Source: Salinicola acroporae (lineage in GTDB: Bacteria > Pseudomonadota > Gammaproteobacteria > Pseudomonadales > Halomonadaceae). Taken from it: a stretch of DNA of 64,000 nucleotides. The position numbers and the translations under genes were made by a program. A model generated the notes under the pieces. It saw only the letters and a list, made by a program, of their open reading frames with translations. It was not told the origin of the DNA and made no database searches. The first letter of the stretch is position 1, and the number at the start of each line of letters is the position of its first letter. The stretch covers positions 186,001 to 250,000 of the forward strand of contig NZ_PZJW01000001.1 in the NCBI RefSeq assembly GCF_003206615.1, read 5' to 3'. Below are positions 7,209 through 16,986 of the stretch, piece by piece.

Positions 7209-10200
7209 TCTGGCGCTCTCCCTTGGGATCGATGAAGACGGTACTCACCACTTCGGCCTGGTGGACACTGCCGTCGGACATCGGCAGATAGACGGTCTCG
7301 CCCATCCGGTTGCGTCCGCCCTTGAGCACCGCCAGCGCGAAGCCGCTCTCCAGTACCGGGCTGTAATAGCTCGAGGTGACGTGACCCATCATGGTCATGG
7401 GAATCTTCTGCTCGGGGTCGAGCACGATCTGCGCCCCCTCCTCGAGGACCACCTTGGGGTCCTTGGGCTTGAGCCCCACCAGCTGCTTGCGATCCTCGCG
7501 GGCGGTGTCCGGACGCGTCAGCGCGCGCTGGCCGATCCACGAAAACGGCTTGTCGTAACCCACCGCCCAGTGCATGCCGAGATCCTCCGGGGTCACCGAG
7601 CCGTCGGTGTCCTGACCGGCGATGATCAGCCCCTTCTCGGCACGCAGCACGTGCATGGTCTCGGTGCCGTAGGGCGTGAGGTCGTACTTCTCGCCGTGGG
7701 CGAACAGCGCCTTCCACACGTGCATGGCGTAGTTGGCCTGGACGTTGATCTCGAACGCCAGCTCGCCGGTGAAGGAGATACGGAACACCCGCGCCGGGAC
7801 ACCGGCGACCTTGCCCTCCTTCCAGTCCATGAACTTGAACTGCTCACGGTCGAGGTCGATATCGGTCACTTCCGACATCAGCTTGCGCGCGTCCGGACCG
7901 GTCACGGTCATGGTCGCCCAGTGATCGGTGACCGAGTTGAAGTAGACCTGCAGCTCCGGCCACTCGGTCTGGTGCCACAGTTCCAGCCACTCCAGCACGC
8001 CGGCGGCGCCGCCGGTGGTGGTGGTCATCAGGAAGTGGTTTTCAGCCAGGCAACTGGTGGTACCGTCGTCCATCAGCATGCCATCGTCTTTGCACATCAG
8101 GCCGTAGCGCACGCGCCCCGGTGCCAGCTTGGCCCACTTGTTGGTGTAGACCCGACCCAGGAACTCGCGCGCATCCGGCCCCTGGATGTCGATCTTGCCC
8201 AGGGTCGAGGCATCGAGAATACCCACACCGCGGCGCACCGCGAGGCACTCGCGTGCCACCGCCTCGTGCATCGTCTCCAGCTTGCCGTTGACCCGGCGCG
8301 GGAAGTACCAGGGGCGCTTCCACTGGCCGACATCCTCGAACTCGGCGCCATTCTCCACGTGCCACTGGTGCAGCGCGGTATAGCGCTCGGGATCGAACAG
8401 ATCGCGGCAGTGGCGGCCGACGATGGCGCCGAAGCTGACCGGGGTATAGTTGGGACGGAAGACCGTGGTCCCCACCTCGGGAATCGAGCGATTGAGGCAG
8501 CGCGCGGCGATCGCCATGCCGTTGATGTTGCCCAGCTTGCCCTGGTCGGTGCCGAAGCCCAGCGCAGTGTAGCGCTTGACGTGCTCGATCGACTCGAAGC
8601 CCTCGCGAGTCGCCAGCTCGACGGCGGCCGCGGTGACGTCGTTCTGCAGATCGACGAACTGCTTGGGCGCGCGCAGCGGCGGCTTTTCATGGGGGATCTG
8701 GTAGAGCGCGCTGGTCGGCGACTCCTGGCGCACTGCGACCTCGGGCACCGCGATCGCCGCAGCCTCCTCGAAGCCCGCCGCACGCGCCGCCTCGGCTCCC
8801 ACATCGGCGCCGTCGGTGAGCGTCTCGCCGAGGGCGTAGACCCCATGAACGCCGCCGGCAAAGTGCATACCCTTGACCTCGCCGGGCACGAAGCCGAGCA
8901 GGTCATCGCGCCACTGCGGGCGCTTGCCGGTGTGCGAGGCCAGGTGGACCACCGGGCTGTAGCCGCCGGAGCTGGCGATGGTATCGCACTCGAGCGTCTC
9001 GACCTTGCCGGTCACCACGAAGCGTTCGGTATCGATCGCCACCACCTTGGCACCGCTGACGCGCTGGCTGCCGGTGGCCTCCATCACGGCACTGCCGGTG
9101 ATGACGCGGATACCGGCGTCGCGGGCCTGCTTGACCAGATCGCCGTCCGGCTTGGCCCGCGAGTCGACCACCGCGACCACCTCGCGGCCGGCCTCTTGCC
9201 AGTCCAGCGCCGCGCGGTAGGCGTGGTCGTTGTTGGTAGAGAGCACCAGACGCTGCCCCGGCACCACGCCATAGCGGCGGATATAGACGGAGACCGCCCC
9301 CGCCACCAGGTTGCCGGGCACATCGTTGTTGGCGTAGACCAGCGGGCGCTCGTGGCTGCCACTGGCCAGCACCACGCGGCCGGCACGCACCCGATGCAGC
9401 CGTGCACGCACTTCACCTTCGCGACCGGCGCCCGCGGCGGTATCGGCGAGGTGCTCGGTGCGCCGCTCGTGCAGGGTGACGAAGTTGTGGTCGTGATAGC
9501 CGTTGGCGGTGGTGCGCGGCAGCAGCGTGACGTTGGCCAGGCCACCGAGTTCGGCGACCGCCTGCTCGGCCCAGGCGCTGGCCGGCTCGCCGTCGATCGA
9601 TTCACGGCTGTCGAGCAGCGAACCGCCCATCTCTTCCTGCTCGTCGCACAGGATCACCCGCGCGCCGGCGCGGGCGGCGGAGAGCGCGGCGGCAAGCCCT
9701 GCGGGGCCGGCACCGATCACCAGCACGTCACAGTGCTGATTGAAATGGTCGTAGATGTCCGGGTCGGCTTCGGTGGGCGCGCGACCAAGGCCGGCGCCCT
9801 TGCGGATGAACTTCTCGTAGGTCATCCACATCGAGGCCGGGGCCATGAACGTCTTGTAGTAGAAACCCGGCGGCATGAAGCTGCCCCCCAGCTTGCCGAC
9901 CCAGCTCATGACGTCACGCTGCACGTTCGGCCAGCCGTTGGTACCGCGTGCCACCAGACCGTCATACAGCGCCTGCTGGGTGGCGCGCACGTTGGGGACC
10001 TGGGCGGCTTCGGTGGCGCCGAGCTGGACGATGGCGTTGGGCTCTTCGGGCCCGGCGGCGGTGATCCCGCGCGGACGCGAATACTTGAAGCTGCGGTTGA
10101 CGATATCCACGCCGTTGGCCAGCAGCGCGGAGGCCAGGGTGTCCCCGGCGAAGCCGGTGTATTGCTGACCGTTGAAGGTGAACGACAGCCGCCGCGAGCG

Positions 10201-10242
10201 ATCGATGCGCCCGCCCTGATTGAGACGGTTGGACTGGGTCAT
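7201..10242 (-). CDS. soxA: Sarcosine oxidase alpha subunit
   Basis: The start at 10242 gives 1013 residues, the usual size. The order is: an N-terminal ferredoxin-like 2Fe-2S-fold domain without cluster cysteines (about 20-100); a dinucleotide-binding domain with GAGPAG at 177-182; and a C-terminal GcvT-like folate-binding half. The enzyme carries NAD and non-covalent FAD on other subunits and forms 5,10-methylene-tetrahydrofolate from the sarcosine methyl group. Its ATG overlaps the soxD stop (ATGA). A longer frame upstream runs into soxD and is rejected. The very long open frame on the opposite strand is a codon-bias shadow. Confidence 0.95.
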   Translation of the reverse strand: MTQSNRLNQGGRIDRSRRLSFTFNGQQYTGFAGDTLASALLANGVDIVNRSFKYSRPRGITAAGPEEPNAIVQLGATEAAQVPNVRATQQALYDGLVARGTNGWPNVQRDVMSWVGKLGGSFMPPGFYYKTFMAPASMWMTYEKFIRKGAGLGRAPTEADPDIYDHFNQHCDVLVIGAGPAGLAAALSAARAGARVILCDEQEEMGGSLLDSRESIDGEPASAWAEQAVAELGGLANVTLLPRTTANGYHDHNFVTLHERRTEHLADTAAGAGREGEVRARLHRVRAGRVVLASGSHERPLVYANNDVPGNLVAGAVSVYIRRYGVVPGQRLVLSTNNDHAYRAALDWQEAGREVVAVVDSRAKPDGDLVKQARDAGIRVITGSAVMEATGSQRVSGAKVVAIDTERFVVTGKVETLECDTIASSGGYSPVVHLASHTGKRPQWRDDLLGFVPGEVKGMHFAGGVHGVYALGETLTDGADVGAEAARAAGFEEAAAIAVPEVAVRQESPTSALYQIPHEKPPLRAPKQFVDLQNDVTAAAVELATREGFESIEHVKRYTALGFGTDQGKLGNINGMAIAARCLNRSIPEVGTTVFRPNYTPVSFGAIVGRHCRDLFDPERYTALHQWHVENGAEFEDVGQWKRPWYFPRRVNGKLETMHEAVARECLAVRRGVGILDASTLGKIDIQGPDAREFLGRVYTNKWAKLAPGRVRYGLMCKDDGMLMDDGTTSCLAENHFLMTTTTGGAAGVLEWLELWHQTEWPELQVYFNSVTDHWATMTVTGPDARKLMSEVTDIDLDREQFKFMDWKEGKVAGVPARVFRISFTGELAFEINVQANYAMHVWKALFAHGEKYDLTPYGTETMHVLRAEKGLIIAGQDTDGSVTPEDLGMHWAVGYDKPFSWIGQRALTRPDTAREDRKQLVGLKPKDPKVVLEEGAQIVLDPEQKIPMTMMGHVTSSYYSPVLESGFALAVLKGGRNRMGETVYLPMSDGSVHQAEVVSTVFIDPKGERQNV

Positions 10243-10628
10243 GACGGCGTCTCCTCGTTGAGCCGGCTGTTCTCGGGCTGTGCGCCCACGGTCTGCCAGC
10301 CGCCGTCGGCGGTCTGCACGCCCTGCTCGCGGCGCACCTCGGCGTTGGCGGCGGTGATGCTCGGCTGCTCGCCCATGCGATAGGTCTCGAGAATCTCGTA
10401 GGTCGCGGTGTCGCGGGTGATATTGAAGAACTTGCGACAGCCCAGGCGGTGCACCCACATCTCGTGGTGGATACCGCGCGGGTTGTCACGGAAGAACAGG
10501 TAATCGCCCCACTCCTCGTCGCTCACGCTGGCGGGATCGGCCGGCCGGACGAGGTGTGCCTGACCGCTGGGATGAAACTCCTCTTCCTCGCGATACTCCT
10601 GGCAGTAGGGACAGAAGATATGAAACAT
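10239..10628 (-). CDS. soxD: Sarcosine oxidase delta subunit
   Basis: The 129-residue protein keeps the zinc ligands of the delta subunit: C6 and C9 (CPYC), H60 and C64 (HRLGC). It is a structural zinc subunit of the heterotetramer. At 129 residues it is longer than the common 90-100, with an extra Gln/Glu-rich C-terminal tail (SITAANAEVRREQG onward). It overlaps soxA by four bases. It is separated from soxB by 166 bp that hold a long hairpin. Confidence 0.93.
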   Translation of the reverse strand: MFHIFCPYCQEYREEEEFHPSGQAHLVRPADPASVSDEEWGDYLFFRDNPRGIHHEMWVHRLGCRKFFNITRDTATYEILETYRMGEQPSITAANAEVRREQGVQTADGGWQTVGAQPENSRLNEETPS

Positions 10629-10667
10629 GTTGTTTACTCCGATTTGGACTTGTTACGAGCAGTCCCT

Positions 10668-10792
10668 GTACAAATTGCCGAGCGAGATGAAGCGCAAGGC
10701 ACACGGCACGCAGGACAAGAGACATAACGCGGGATTAGGCGAATGTCCGAGTACCGCGTAACGCAGCGATTCGCTCGCGCAGGCATTTGTAC
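10668..10792 (-). repeat. Long intergenic hairpin between soxB and soxD
   Basis: The ends pair as an imperfect inverted repeat: GTACAAATTGCC at 10668-10679 with GGCATTTGTAC at 10782-10792, extended inward by GCGAG/CTCGC. An inner GGAC/GTCC pair lies at 10713 and 10745. It starts three bases past the soxB stop on the coding strand and fills most of the gap. In mRNA it should form a branched hairpin of about 125 nt. Similar structures sit inside the dgc operon. Confidence 0.6.
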
Positions 10793-10794
10793 CC

Positions 10795-12045
10795 TCAGTG
10801 CGCCACGCCGGCGGCGCCATGCTCATCGATCAAGGCGCCGGTATTGAACCGATCGATGGAGAACGGCGCCGCGATGGGGTGCATTTCCCCTTTAGCCAGA
10901 CTGGCTGCAAAAACGTGTCCGGAGCCGGGGGTGGCCTTGAAGCCACCGGTGCCCCAGCCGCAGTTGAAATAGAGTCCCTTGACCTTGGTCTTGGACAGGA
11001 TCGGGCAGGCGTCGGGGCAGGTATCGACGATGCCGCCCCACTGCCGGTTCATGCGCACCCGCGAGAACATCGGGAACATCTCGACGATCGCCTGCAGGGT
11101 GTGCTCGATGGTGGGGAAGCTGCCGCGCTGGCCGTAACCCAGGTAGCCGTCGATCCCCGCGCCGATCACCAGGTCGCCCTTGTCTGACTGGCTGACGTAG
11201 CCGTGCACGTGGTTGGACATGGTGACGGTGTTGAGAATCGGCTTGAGCGGCTCGGAGACCAGCGCCTGCAGCGGGTGCGACTCCAGCGGCAGCTTGAGCC
11301 CGGCCATCTTCGCCAGCACGCCGGAGTTGCCCGCGGCCACGCAGCCCACCGTATGCGCTTCGATGTCGCCGCGGTTGGTGTGCACGCCGTAGACCTGACC
11401 ATCACGGATCTTGAAGCCGGTCACCTCGGTGTTCTGCAACAGATCGACGCCCAGCGCGTCGGCGCCACGGGCGAAGCCCCAGGCCACCGCGTCGTGACGC
11501 GCGACCCCGGCACTCTTCTGCCACGAGGCGCCCATGATCGGGTAACGCGCGCTCTTGGAGATATCCAGCGCCGGCTCGATCTCCTTGATCTGCTCGGGGG
11601 TCACCACCTCGCTGTCGATGCCGTTGAGACGGTTGGCATTGACCCGGCGCTGCACGTCACGCATGTCCTGCAGGGTGTGCGCCAGGTTGAGCACGCCGCG
11701 CTGCGAGAACATCACGTTGTAGTTGAGATCCTGGGACAGCCCCTTCCACAGATCGAGGGAGTGGTTGTAGAGCTGTGCCGCCTCGTCCCACAGATAGTTG
11801 GAGCGCACGATGGTGGTGTTGCGCGCGGTATTGCCGCCACCCAGCCAGCCCTTCTCGATCACCGCCACATTGGTGACGCCGAACTCCTTGGCGAGGTAGT
11901 AGGCCGTCGCCAGACCGTGGCCGCCACCGCCGACGATGATCACGTCGTAGCGCTTCTTGGGTGCAGGGTTGCGCCAATGGCGCTGCCAGTTCTCGTGATG
12001 ACTGAGCGCGTGCTTGACCAGGCTGAAACCGGAATAACGTTGCAT
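10795..12045 (-). CDS. soxB: Sarcosine oxidase beta subunit
   Basis: This 416-residue FAD-dependent subunit has the GxGxxG motif at about residues 38-44 (VGGGGHG) and the DAO fold. The ARHDAVAWG segment contains H184, at the place where the FMN is covalently bound in heterotetrameric sarcosine oxidases. It holds the sarcosine-oxidising active site. It is the first gene of the operon here. In Pseudomonas a glyA often precedes soxB, but no glyA is present. The 233-bp region upstream to the LacI gene should hold the promoter. Confidence 0.95.
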   Translation of the reverse strand: MQRYSGFSLVKHALSHHENWQRHWRNPAPKKRYDVIIVGGGGHGLATAYYLAKEFGVTNVAVIEKGWLGGGNTARNTTIVRSNYLWDEAAQLYNHSLDLWKGLSQDLNYNVMFSQRGVLNLAHTLQDMRDVQRRVNANRLNGIDSEVVTPEQIKEIEPALDISKSARYPIMGASWQKSAGVARHDAVAWGFARGADALGVDLLQNTEVTGFKIRDGQVYGVHTNRGDIEAHTVGCVAAGNSGVLAKMAGLKLPLESHPLQALVSEPLKPILNTVTMSNHVHGYVSQSDKGDLVIGAGIDGYLGYGQRGSFPTIEHTLQAIVEMFPMFSRVRMNRQWGGIVDTCPDACPILSKTKVKGLYFNCGWGTGGFKATPGSGHVFAASLAKGEMHPIAAPFSIDRFNTGALIDEHGAAGVAH

Positions 12046-12278
12046 GGGGACCCTCTCTACGTCGCTCGTCGCCGTGGCGACACGCGGTCGGCGTGCGGTG
12101 ATTTTCCGCGATGGTATCGTCCACCTGGGGGGGCATGATGCGCTGCGACGTCACGATCGGGCGTGTTTGCGACATGACATTGCGATTCGCGACAGAGCCC
12201 TGCCCCTCTCGCTCGAGAGCACACGACCGAACGACGTGACGTAAAGAGAAGAGATCGCGGCTATCCGGCGACTCGGAC
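12046..12278. promoter_or_regulatory. Upstream region of soxB
   Basis: The region lies between the soxB start and the stop of the LacI-type gene. On the plus strand it contains two GCGACA hexamers close together near 12165-12200 (TTTGCGACATGACATTGCG and TTCGCGACAGAGCC). That hexamer also occurs before gbcA and before the dgc operon. No clear -10/-35 pair was assigned. Confidence 0.35.
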
Positions 12279-13298
12279 TCACATCGGGTCGCCGACGATC
12301 TCCGGCATGACCTCCAGCCGCCTCGCCGGATCCTCGGGCGGGACGTCGATCCAGTCGAAGAGGCGCGCGATCATCGTGGGAACGTCCTGGCGCATCATGA
12401 TCAGGCGCGGATGGAAGGCTGCCGCCAGTGGGTCCCAGTCGAAGCAGCCCATGATGATGTCGTTCACGTCATGTCCCCCCAGGCGCAGCCAGCGGACGAT
12501 ACCTTCCAGCGAGATCGTGGAATTGACGAACATCGCGGCGGGCAACCGGCCCTCACGATCGACGTAAGCCTCTAGCGCTGCCTGGGCCTTCTCGGCGGCA
12601 TAATCACAGGTGACGATATCCGTGGGCGCTGTGGCCAGACCGCGCTTCTCACGGGCCTGGCGGAAGCCTTCGATACGTTCCCGGGTGTTGTGATCCTCGG
12701 CTCGCCCCCCGATGAACAGCACGCGCGCCGCGTCGGCTCGCCGCGCTTCGAGCCGGTCGAGCAGCGCATCCGTCAGCCGGCGCGCACCCTCGCGATTGGC
12801 GGAGATGACCGACGGCGCGGCCGTGCCGGGCAGATCGAGGTTGAGGCTGGCGATCCCCGCGGCACTGCACATTTCTGCGATGGCGTCCGGGTCCGTTGCC
12901 CCGGTACAGATCAGATGCTCGACGCGGTAGGCCAGCATCATCCTGGCTGCCTCGCGCTCCTGCGCCGGGTCGCGATTGGTGCAGGAAACGATGGTGAAAA
13001 TGCCTCGCCTGCGCGCCTCCGCTTCGAATACCTGGGCAATCGAACTGAAATAGCGGTTGTCGTAGAGCGGCAGAATCATGCCAAGAATGCCGGAACGATC
13101 GCGGCGCAGCGCCCGCGCCTGCATGTTGGTCGAGTATCCTTCGCGCTCGGCCAGCTCGAGGATTCGCTTGGCCAGCTTGCGGCTGATCCGGCGGCGCTGC
13201 CACGTACCGTTCAAGACGGCGCTGACGGTACTCGGCGAGGAGTTCGCCAGCTTGGCGAGATCGTAGATCGTCAGCTTTCTGGATGACTCGCTCGACAC
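12279..13298 (-). CDS. LacI family transcriptional regulator of the adjacent sugar ABC operon
   Basis: The 339-residue regulator has an N-terminal LacI helix-turn-helix (TIYDLAKLANSSPSTVSAVL) and a periplasmic-binding-protein-like effector domain. The start is taken as the GTG at 13298, because AAGGGGAGG lies six bases upstream and the HTH then begins at the usual place. The longer frame upstream runs through the divergent transporter gene and is spurious. It is divergent from the ABC importer across 153 bp, so it most likely represses that operon and responds to its sugar or sugar alcohol. Confidence 0.9.
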   Translation of the reverse strand: MSSESSRKLTIYDLAKLANSSPSTVSAVLNGTWQRRRISRKLAKRILELAEREGYSTNMQARALRRDRSGILGMILPLYDNRYFSSIAQVFEAEARRRGIFTIVSCTNRDPAQEREAARMMLAYRVEHLICTGATDPDAIAEMCSAAGIASLNLDLPGTAAPSVISANREGARRLTDALLDRLEARRADAARVLFIGGRAEDHNTRERIEGFRQAREKRGLATAPTDIVTCDYAAEKAQAALEAYVDREGRLPAAMFVNSTISLEGIVRWLRLGGHDVNDIIMGCFDWDPLAAAFHPRLIMMRQDVPTMIARLFDWIDVPPEDPARRLEVMPEIVGDPM

Positions 13299-13451
13299 TT
13301 GGGCCCTCCCCTTCGGTAGATCAAAAGTCGCATTGACCTGGACGATGCAGAAACGAATAGTTGCACAACCGATTGCGCATTCATAAGCGACTTTGGTCAA
13401 GACCGCTCGACCCGGCTGCGCTATCGGACCACCAACGACGGGGAACCGATC
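13299..13451. promoter_or_regulatory. Divergent LacI/ABC-importer promoter with candidate operators
   Basis: AAAGTCGC at 13324-13331 is matched by its reverse complement GCGACTTT at 13387-13394. Between them lies GTTGCACAAC, a palindrome except for its central two bases, then TTGCGCA. A LacI-family repressor could bind these and loop the DNA. Which of them is the true operator is inference. Confidence 0.4.
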
Positions 13452-14438
13452 ATGAAACGCAACTTCTATCTCGCCGCGACCGTTATCGCGGGCGTCATCG
13501 GCAGCGCCGGCATGGCGCAGGCTCAGGACAAACCCACCATCGCGGTCGTGGCCAAGGTCGGCGGGATTCCCTGGTTCAACGCCATGGAGCAAGGCATCGA
13601 GGAGATGGGCGACGAGCTCGGCGTCGATGCCTACATGATCGGCCCCACCAGCGCCGACCCTGCGCTGCAGGTGCGTGCGGTGGAGGATCTCATCGCTCGC
13701 GGCGTGGATGTCATCGGTGTGGTCCCCAATGATCGCGAAGTGCTGGAGCCGGTACTCAAGAAGGCCCGCGACCAGGGCATCATCGTCCTCACGCATGAAA
13801 GTCCCGACTCCGAGAACATCGACTACGACTTCGAGATGATTTCTGCCCAGCAACTGGGTGAAGAGCACGCCCAGCTGCTGGCCGATACCACCGGCTGCGA
13901 AGGTTCCTATGCCGTCTATGTCGGCGGACTCAACGTGCCAGCCCACAACGCTTGGGCCGATGCCGCCGTACATTGGCTCGACCAGCACTGCCCGGACATG
14001 AAGCAGGCCGCCGATCGCTTCGGTGTCGCCGAAAGCGTCGACGACAGCCGCAACACCACCCTGGACCTGATCCGCGCCCATCCGGACCTGGCCGGCATCA
14101 TGTCGTTCGGTAGCCAGGGCACCATCGGTGCCGCTCGAGCCGTCAAGGAGCGAGGCTTGGCCGGGGACATCAAGGTCATGGGCCTGTTCTCCCCCGGCCA
14201 GGGGCGCCGCCTGGTCCACGAGGGCGTCATAACCGGCGGTTTCCAGTGGAGCCCGCTGGAGGCCGGCAAGGCCTTCGTCGCACTCGGCGACAGACTCTAC
14301 GAAGGTGGCGAGATCGCCGATGGTGACGACCTGCCGGTACTGGGCAAGGTTCGCCTCGACGGTCATACCCTGTTCGCCTCCAAGCCGCTGGAGCTGAACG
14401 AGCAGACGGTCGACCAACTGGCCGAACTCGGCCTTTGA
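13452..14438 (+). CDS. Sugar ABC transporter periplasmic substrate-binding protein
   Basis: The 328-residue protein begins with a signal peptide of about 24 residues ending AQA-QD. The mature part belongs to the ribose/AI-2-type binding proteins (Peripla_BP_4): AVVAKVGGIPWFNAMEQGIEE, then DVIGVVPNDREVLEPVLKKA and SFGSQGTIGAARAVKERG. This looks closer to the LsrB/RhaS branch than to RbsB. It feeds the ATPase and two permeases that follow. With a pentulose kinase in the same operon, the ligand is probably a pentitol, pentulose or similar sugar. The exact ligand is not readable. Confidence 0.88.
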   Translation: MKRNFYLAATVIAGVIGSAGMAQAQDKPTIAVVAKVGGIPWFNAMEQGIEEMGDELGVDAYMIGPTSADPALQVRAVEDLIARGVDVIGVVPNDREVLEPVLKKARDQGIIVLTHESPDSENIDYDFEMISAQQLGEEHAQLLADTTGCEGSYAVYVGGLNVPAHNAWADAAVHWLDQHCPDMKQAADRFGVAESVDDSRNTTLDLIRAHPDLAGIMSFGSQGTIGAARAVKERGLAGDIKVMGLFSPGQGRRLVHEGVITGGFQWSPLEAGKAFVALGDRLYEGGEIADGDDLPVLGKVRLDGHTLFASKPLELNEQTVDQLAELGL

Positions 14439-14510
14439 AGCGCTTCGACCGCCATCGCCGCGCGGGATTCGCGCGGCCTTCCTTCATCTTGCCTTCCGGG
14501 AGAGACAGCG

Positions 14511-16001
14511 ATGGATGACATCGCACTACGGGCGGAGCGTGTCAGCAAGGTATTCGGCCAGAGCCGGGTACTCGATGACGTTTCCTTCGAGCTTCGTCGT
14601 GGCGAGGTGCTCTGTCTCGCCGGCGAGAACGGCTGCGGCAAGAGCACGCTGATCAAGATACTCAACGGCGTCTATACACCGGAAGCGGGGGCGACCTTCT
14701 CGTTCGGCAATGCCGACGCCGTGAGCCGCATCACCCCTCACGACGCCCGCGCACTCGGGATCCATGTCATCTGGCAGGACCTGGCCCTGTTCCCGCACCT
14801 GAGCGTTGCCGAGAACATCGTCTTCGACGATTACGTGGCCAGCCCTTTTCGGCCGCTCTCGCGTCGAGCCGCCCGCCACCAGGCGCGCGAGGTGATCGAG
14901 CGACTCGGGGTTCCCCTTGACCCCGATACCCGGGTCGAGGATCTCTCCATCGCGCGGCGTCAGTTGGTGGCGATCTGCCGCGTCCTGCGCGCCGGTGCTC
15001 GAATCGTGTTCATGGACGAGCCCACGGCCTCGCTGACCCGCAACGAAGTGCAGACCTTGCTGGAAATCACCCGCTCGCTCTCGGCGCAGGGAATCTCCAT
15101 CGTCTTCGTCAGTCATCGCCTGTCGGAGGTGCTGGCGGTCTGTCAGCGGGTGACCGTGCTGCGCAATGGCACGCTGGTCGGGACCTATTCCACCGAGGGC
15201 ATGACCCAGACACGACTGTCGCAATTGATGACCGGTCGCGAGCTGACACTTACCCCGCGTCAAGCCGCCTGCACGGGCGAACCGGTGCTCGAACTGCGCA
15301 ATCTGAGTCGCACCGGCGAGTTCGAGGAGGTTTCCCTGACGCTGCATCGCGGCGAGATACTGGGCCTCACCGGGCTGCTGGGCGCAGGACGCACCGAGCT
15401 CGCCCACGTTCTGTTCGGCATGAATCGTCCCACCGGCGGCGAGTTGCTCAAGAACGGCAAGCCGCTGACGCTGCGCTCCAACCGGGACGCGATCCGCAAC
15501 GGCATCGCCTACGTCTCCGAGGACCGCCTGCATCTGGGACTGGTCCAGAACCAGTCGATCAACATGAATACCGCCGTGACGGTACTGGACGAACTGGAAA
15601 AGCCAAGGGGCTTTCTCTCCCCGCGACGTCTGCGCGAGCTGACCGCCAGGTGGATCCAGCGTCTCGGCACCAAGGTCAGCGACGCCGAACTCGCGGTCTC
15701 TTCCCTCTCGGGGGGCAACCAGCAGCGGATCGTGCTGGCCAAGTGGCTGGCGACCCAACCCGATGTACTGATTCTCGACTGTCCCACGGTGGGCGTCGAT
15801 GTCGGCGCCAAGGCGGGCATCTTCGAGATCATTCGCCAGTTGGCCGACGAGGGCATGTCGATCATTCTCATCTCGGACGAGGCGGGCGAAATCTGGATGA
15901 ATTCGGACCGCGTCGTGGTCCTCAAGGCGGGCCGAATCAGCCGCGAGCTCACGCCGAACGCCACTACCGAGGCATCGCTCGAGGAGATCATCAATGCGTA
16001 G
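14511..16001 (+). CDS. Sugar ABC transporter ATPase, double domain
   Basis: This 496-residue protein is a fused pair of nucleotide-binding domains of the RbsA/MglA type. Domain 1 has Walker A GENGCGKST at 38-46, and its Walker B motif (FMDEPTASL) keeps the catalytic Glu. Domain 2 has a degenerate Walker A (GLLGAGRTE) and a good signature (LSGGNQQ). Its Walker B reads LILDCPTVGVD, with C424 in place of the usual catalytic Glu. The start overlaps nothing and follows a GGGAGAGA site. The downstream permease overlaps its stop by 8 bp. Confidence 0.92.
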   Translation: MDDIALRAERVSKVFGQSRVLDDVSFELRRGEVLCLAGENGCGKSTLIKILNGVYTPEAGATFSFGNADAVSRITPHDARALGIHVIWQDLALFPHLSVAENIVFDDYVASPFRPLSRRAARHQAREVIERLGVPLDPDTRVEDLSIARRQLVAICRVLRAGARIVFMDEPTASLTRNEVQTLLEITRSLSAQGISIVFVSHRLSEVLAVCQRVTVLRNGTLVGTYSTEGMTQTRLSQLMTGRELTLTPRQAACTGEPVLELRNLSRTGEFEEVSLTLHRGEILGLTGLLGAGRTELAHVLFGMNRPTGGELLKNGKPLTLRSNRDAIRNGIAYVSEDRLHLGLVQNQSINMNTAVTVLDELEKPRGFLSPRRLRELTARWIQRLGTKVSDAELAVSSLSGGNQQRIVLAKWLATQPDVLILDCPTVGVDVGAKAGIFEIIRQLADEGMSIILISDEAGEIWMNSDRVVVLKAGRISRELTPNATTEASLEEIINA

Positions 16002-16986
16002 ACTGCACCTCGGTACCGAGGGCGTGCTGGCGGCGATCATCGTCGCGCTCTGTCTCGTCCTGGGTGTGACCACGGATACCTTTCTGACGACACAGAACCT
16101 GTTCGACCTGCTCAACAACCAATCCGTGAACATGATCTTCGCCGTCGGGCTGGTGGTGGTGCTCATCGCCGGCGGCATCGACATCTCGTTCGCGGTGGCG
16201 GCTTCGGTGGTGCAGTACGTGGTCATGACGCTACTGATGGATCACATGGGCGGCGGCAACTGGTGGTTCGGCATCCTCCTGTCAATGGCCGTGGGCAGTC
16301 TGCTCGGCCTGGTCAACGCCTTTTTGATTCACCGTTTCCGGATTGTCTCGATCATCGTCACCATCGGCACCTTCAACCTCTACTTCGGCCTGCTGATGGT
16401 CTTTACCGGTGGCGTGTCGATCTACGACGTGCCCGACTGGCTCTACTATTCGGTTCCACTGATCGACCTACCCGCCTCACGGGGCAGCGCGACGCTCTAT
16501 CTCCCCGTCGCGGTGATGGTGGTGATGAGCCTTGCCACCGGATTCATCCTCACCCGGACCGGTTTCGGCCGTGCCATCTACGGCTTCGGCTCGAGCCCGG
16601 AAGCGGCCCGACGCTCGGGCGTGCGAGTCGGCGTGATCCACGCCTTCGCCTACGGCTGGCTGGGTCTGTGCGCCGGTGTCGCCGGGCTGATGCAGGCCCA
16701 CATCGTGCAGGAGGTGGTTCCCAACGCGCTGATCGGCCAGGAGCTACCGATTCTCGCAGCCGTGGTCCTCGGTGGCGCGACGCTCGGCGGCGGCCGCGGC
16801 TCGGTGACCGGGGCGCTGCTCGGCGTGCTGCTGCTGGCCGTGGTGCAGAACGGGCTCAACCTGCTAGGCGTGACTCCCTACGCCTTCCGCATGATCGTCG
16901 GTTTCATCATTCTCGTCGCGATCACCTGCAGCAATCTCGACAAGCTGCTGCCGCGTCGCGCGATTCCCAAGGAGGCACGCCAATGA
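15994..16986 (+). CDS. Sugar ABC transporter permease 1
   Basis: The 330-residue membrane protein has about nine to ten hydrophobic helices of the BPD_transp_2 (ribose/AI-2) type. It includes the conserved AGGIDISFAV segment near residue 53 and the cytoplasmic LGGATLGGGRGSVTGALLG loop that contacts the ATPase. It overlaps the ATPase gene by 8 bp and the second permease by ATGA. It forms a heterodimeric channel with permease 2. Confidence 0.92.
   Translation: MRRLHLGTEGVLAAIIVALCLVLGVTTDTFLTTQNLFDLLNNQSVNMIFAVGLVVVLIAGGIDISFAVAASVVQYVVMTLLMDHMGGGNWWFGILLSMAVGSLLGLVNAFLIHRFRIVSIIVTIGTFNLYFGLLMVFTGGVSIYDVPDWLYYSVPLIDLPASRGSATLYLPVAVMVVMSLATGFILTRTGFGRAIYGFGSSPEAARRSGVRVGVIHAFAYGWLGLCAGVAGLMQAHIVQEVVPNALIGQELPILAAVVLGGATLGGGRGSVTGALLGVLLLAVVQNGLNLLGVTPYAFRMIVGFIILVAITCSNLDKLLPRRAIPKEARQ

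Noticed and set aside
6727-10383. A 1218-codon open frame antisense to soxA and soxG.
   Set aside because: It mirrors a strongly supported sox operon. High GC third positions keep the opposite frame open. The product is His/Arg/Ala-rich without domain logic.
13299-14417. A long N-terminal extension of the LacI-type frame running antisense through the substrate-binding protein gene.
   Set aside because: The HTH begins right after a GTG with a strong ribosome site at 13298, and the extension has no family similarity.
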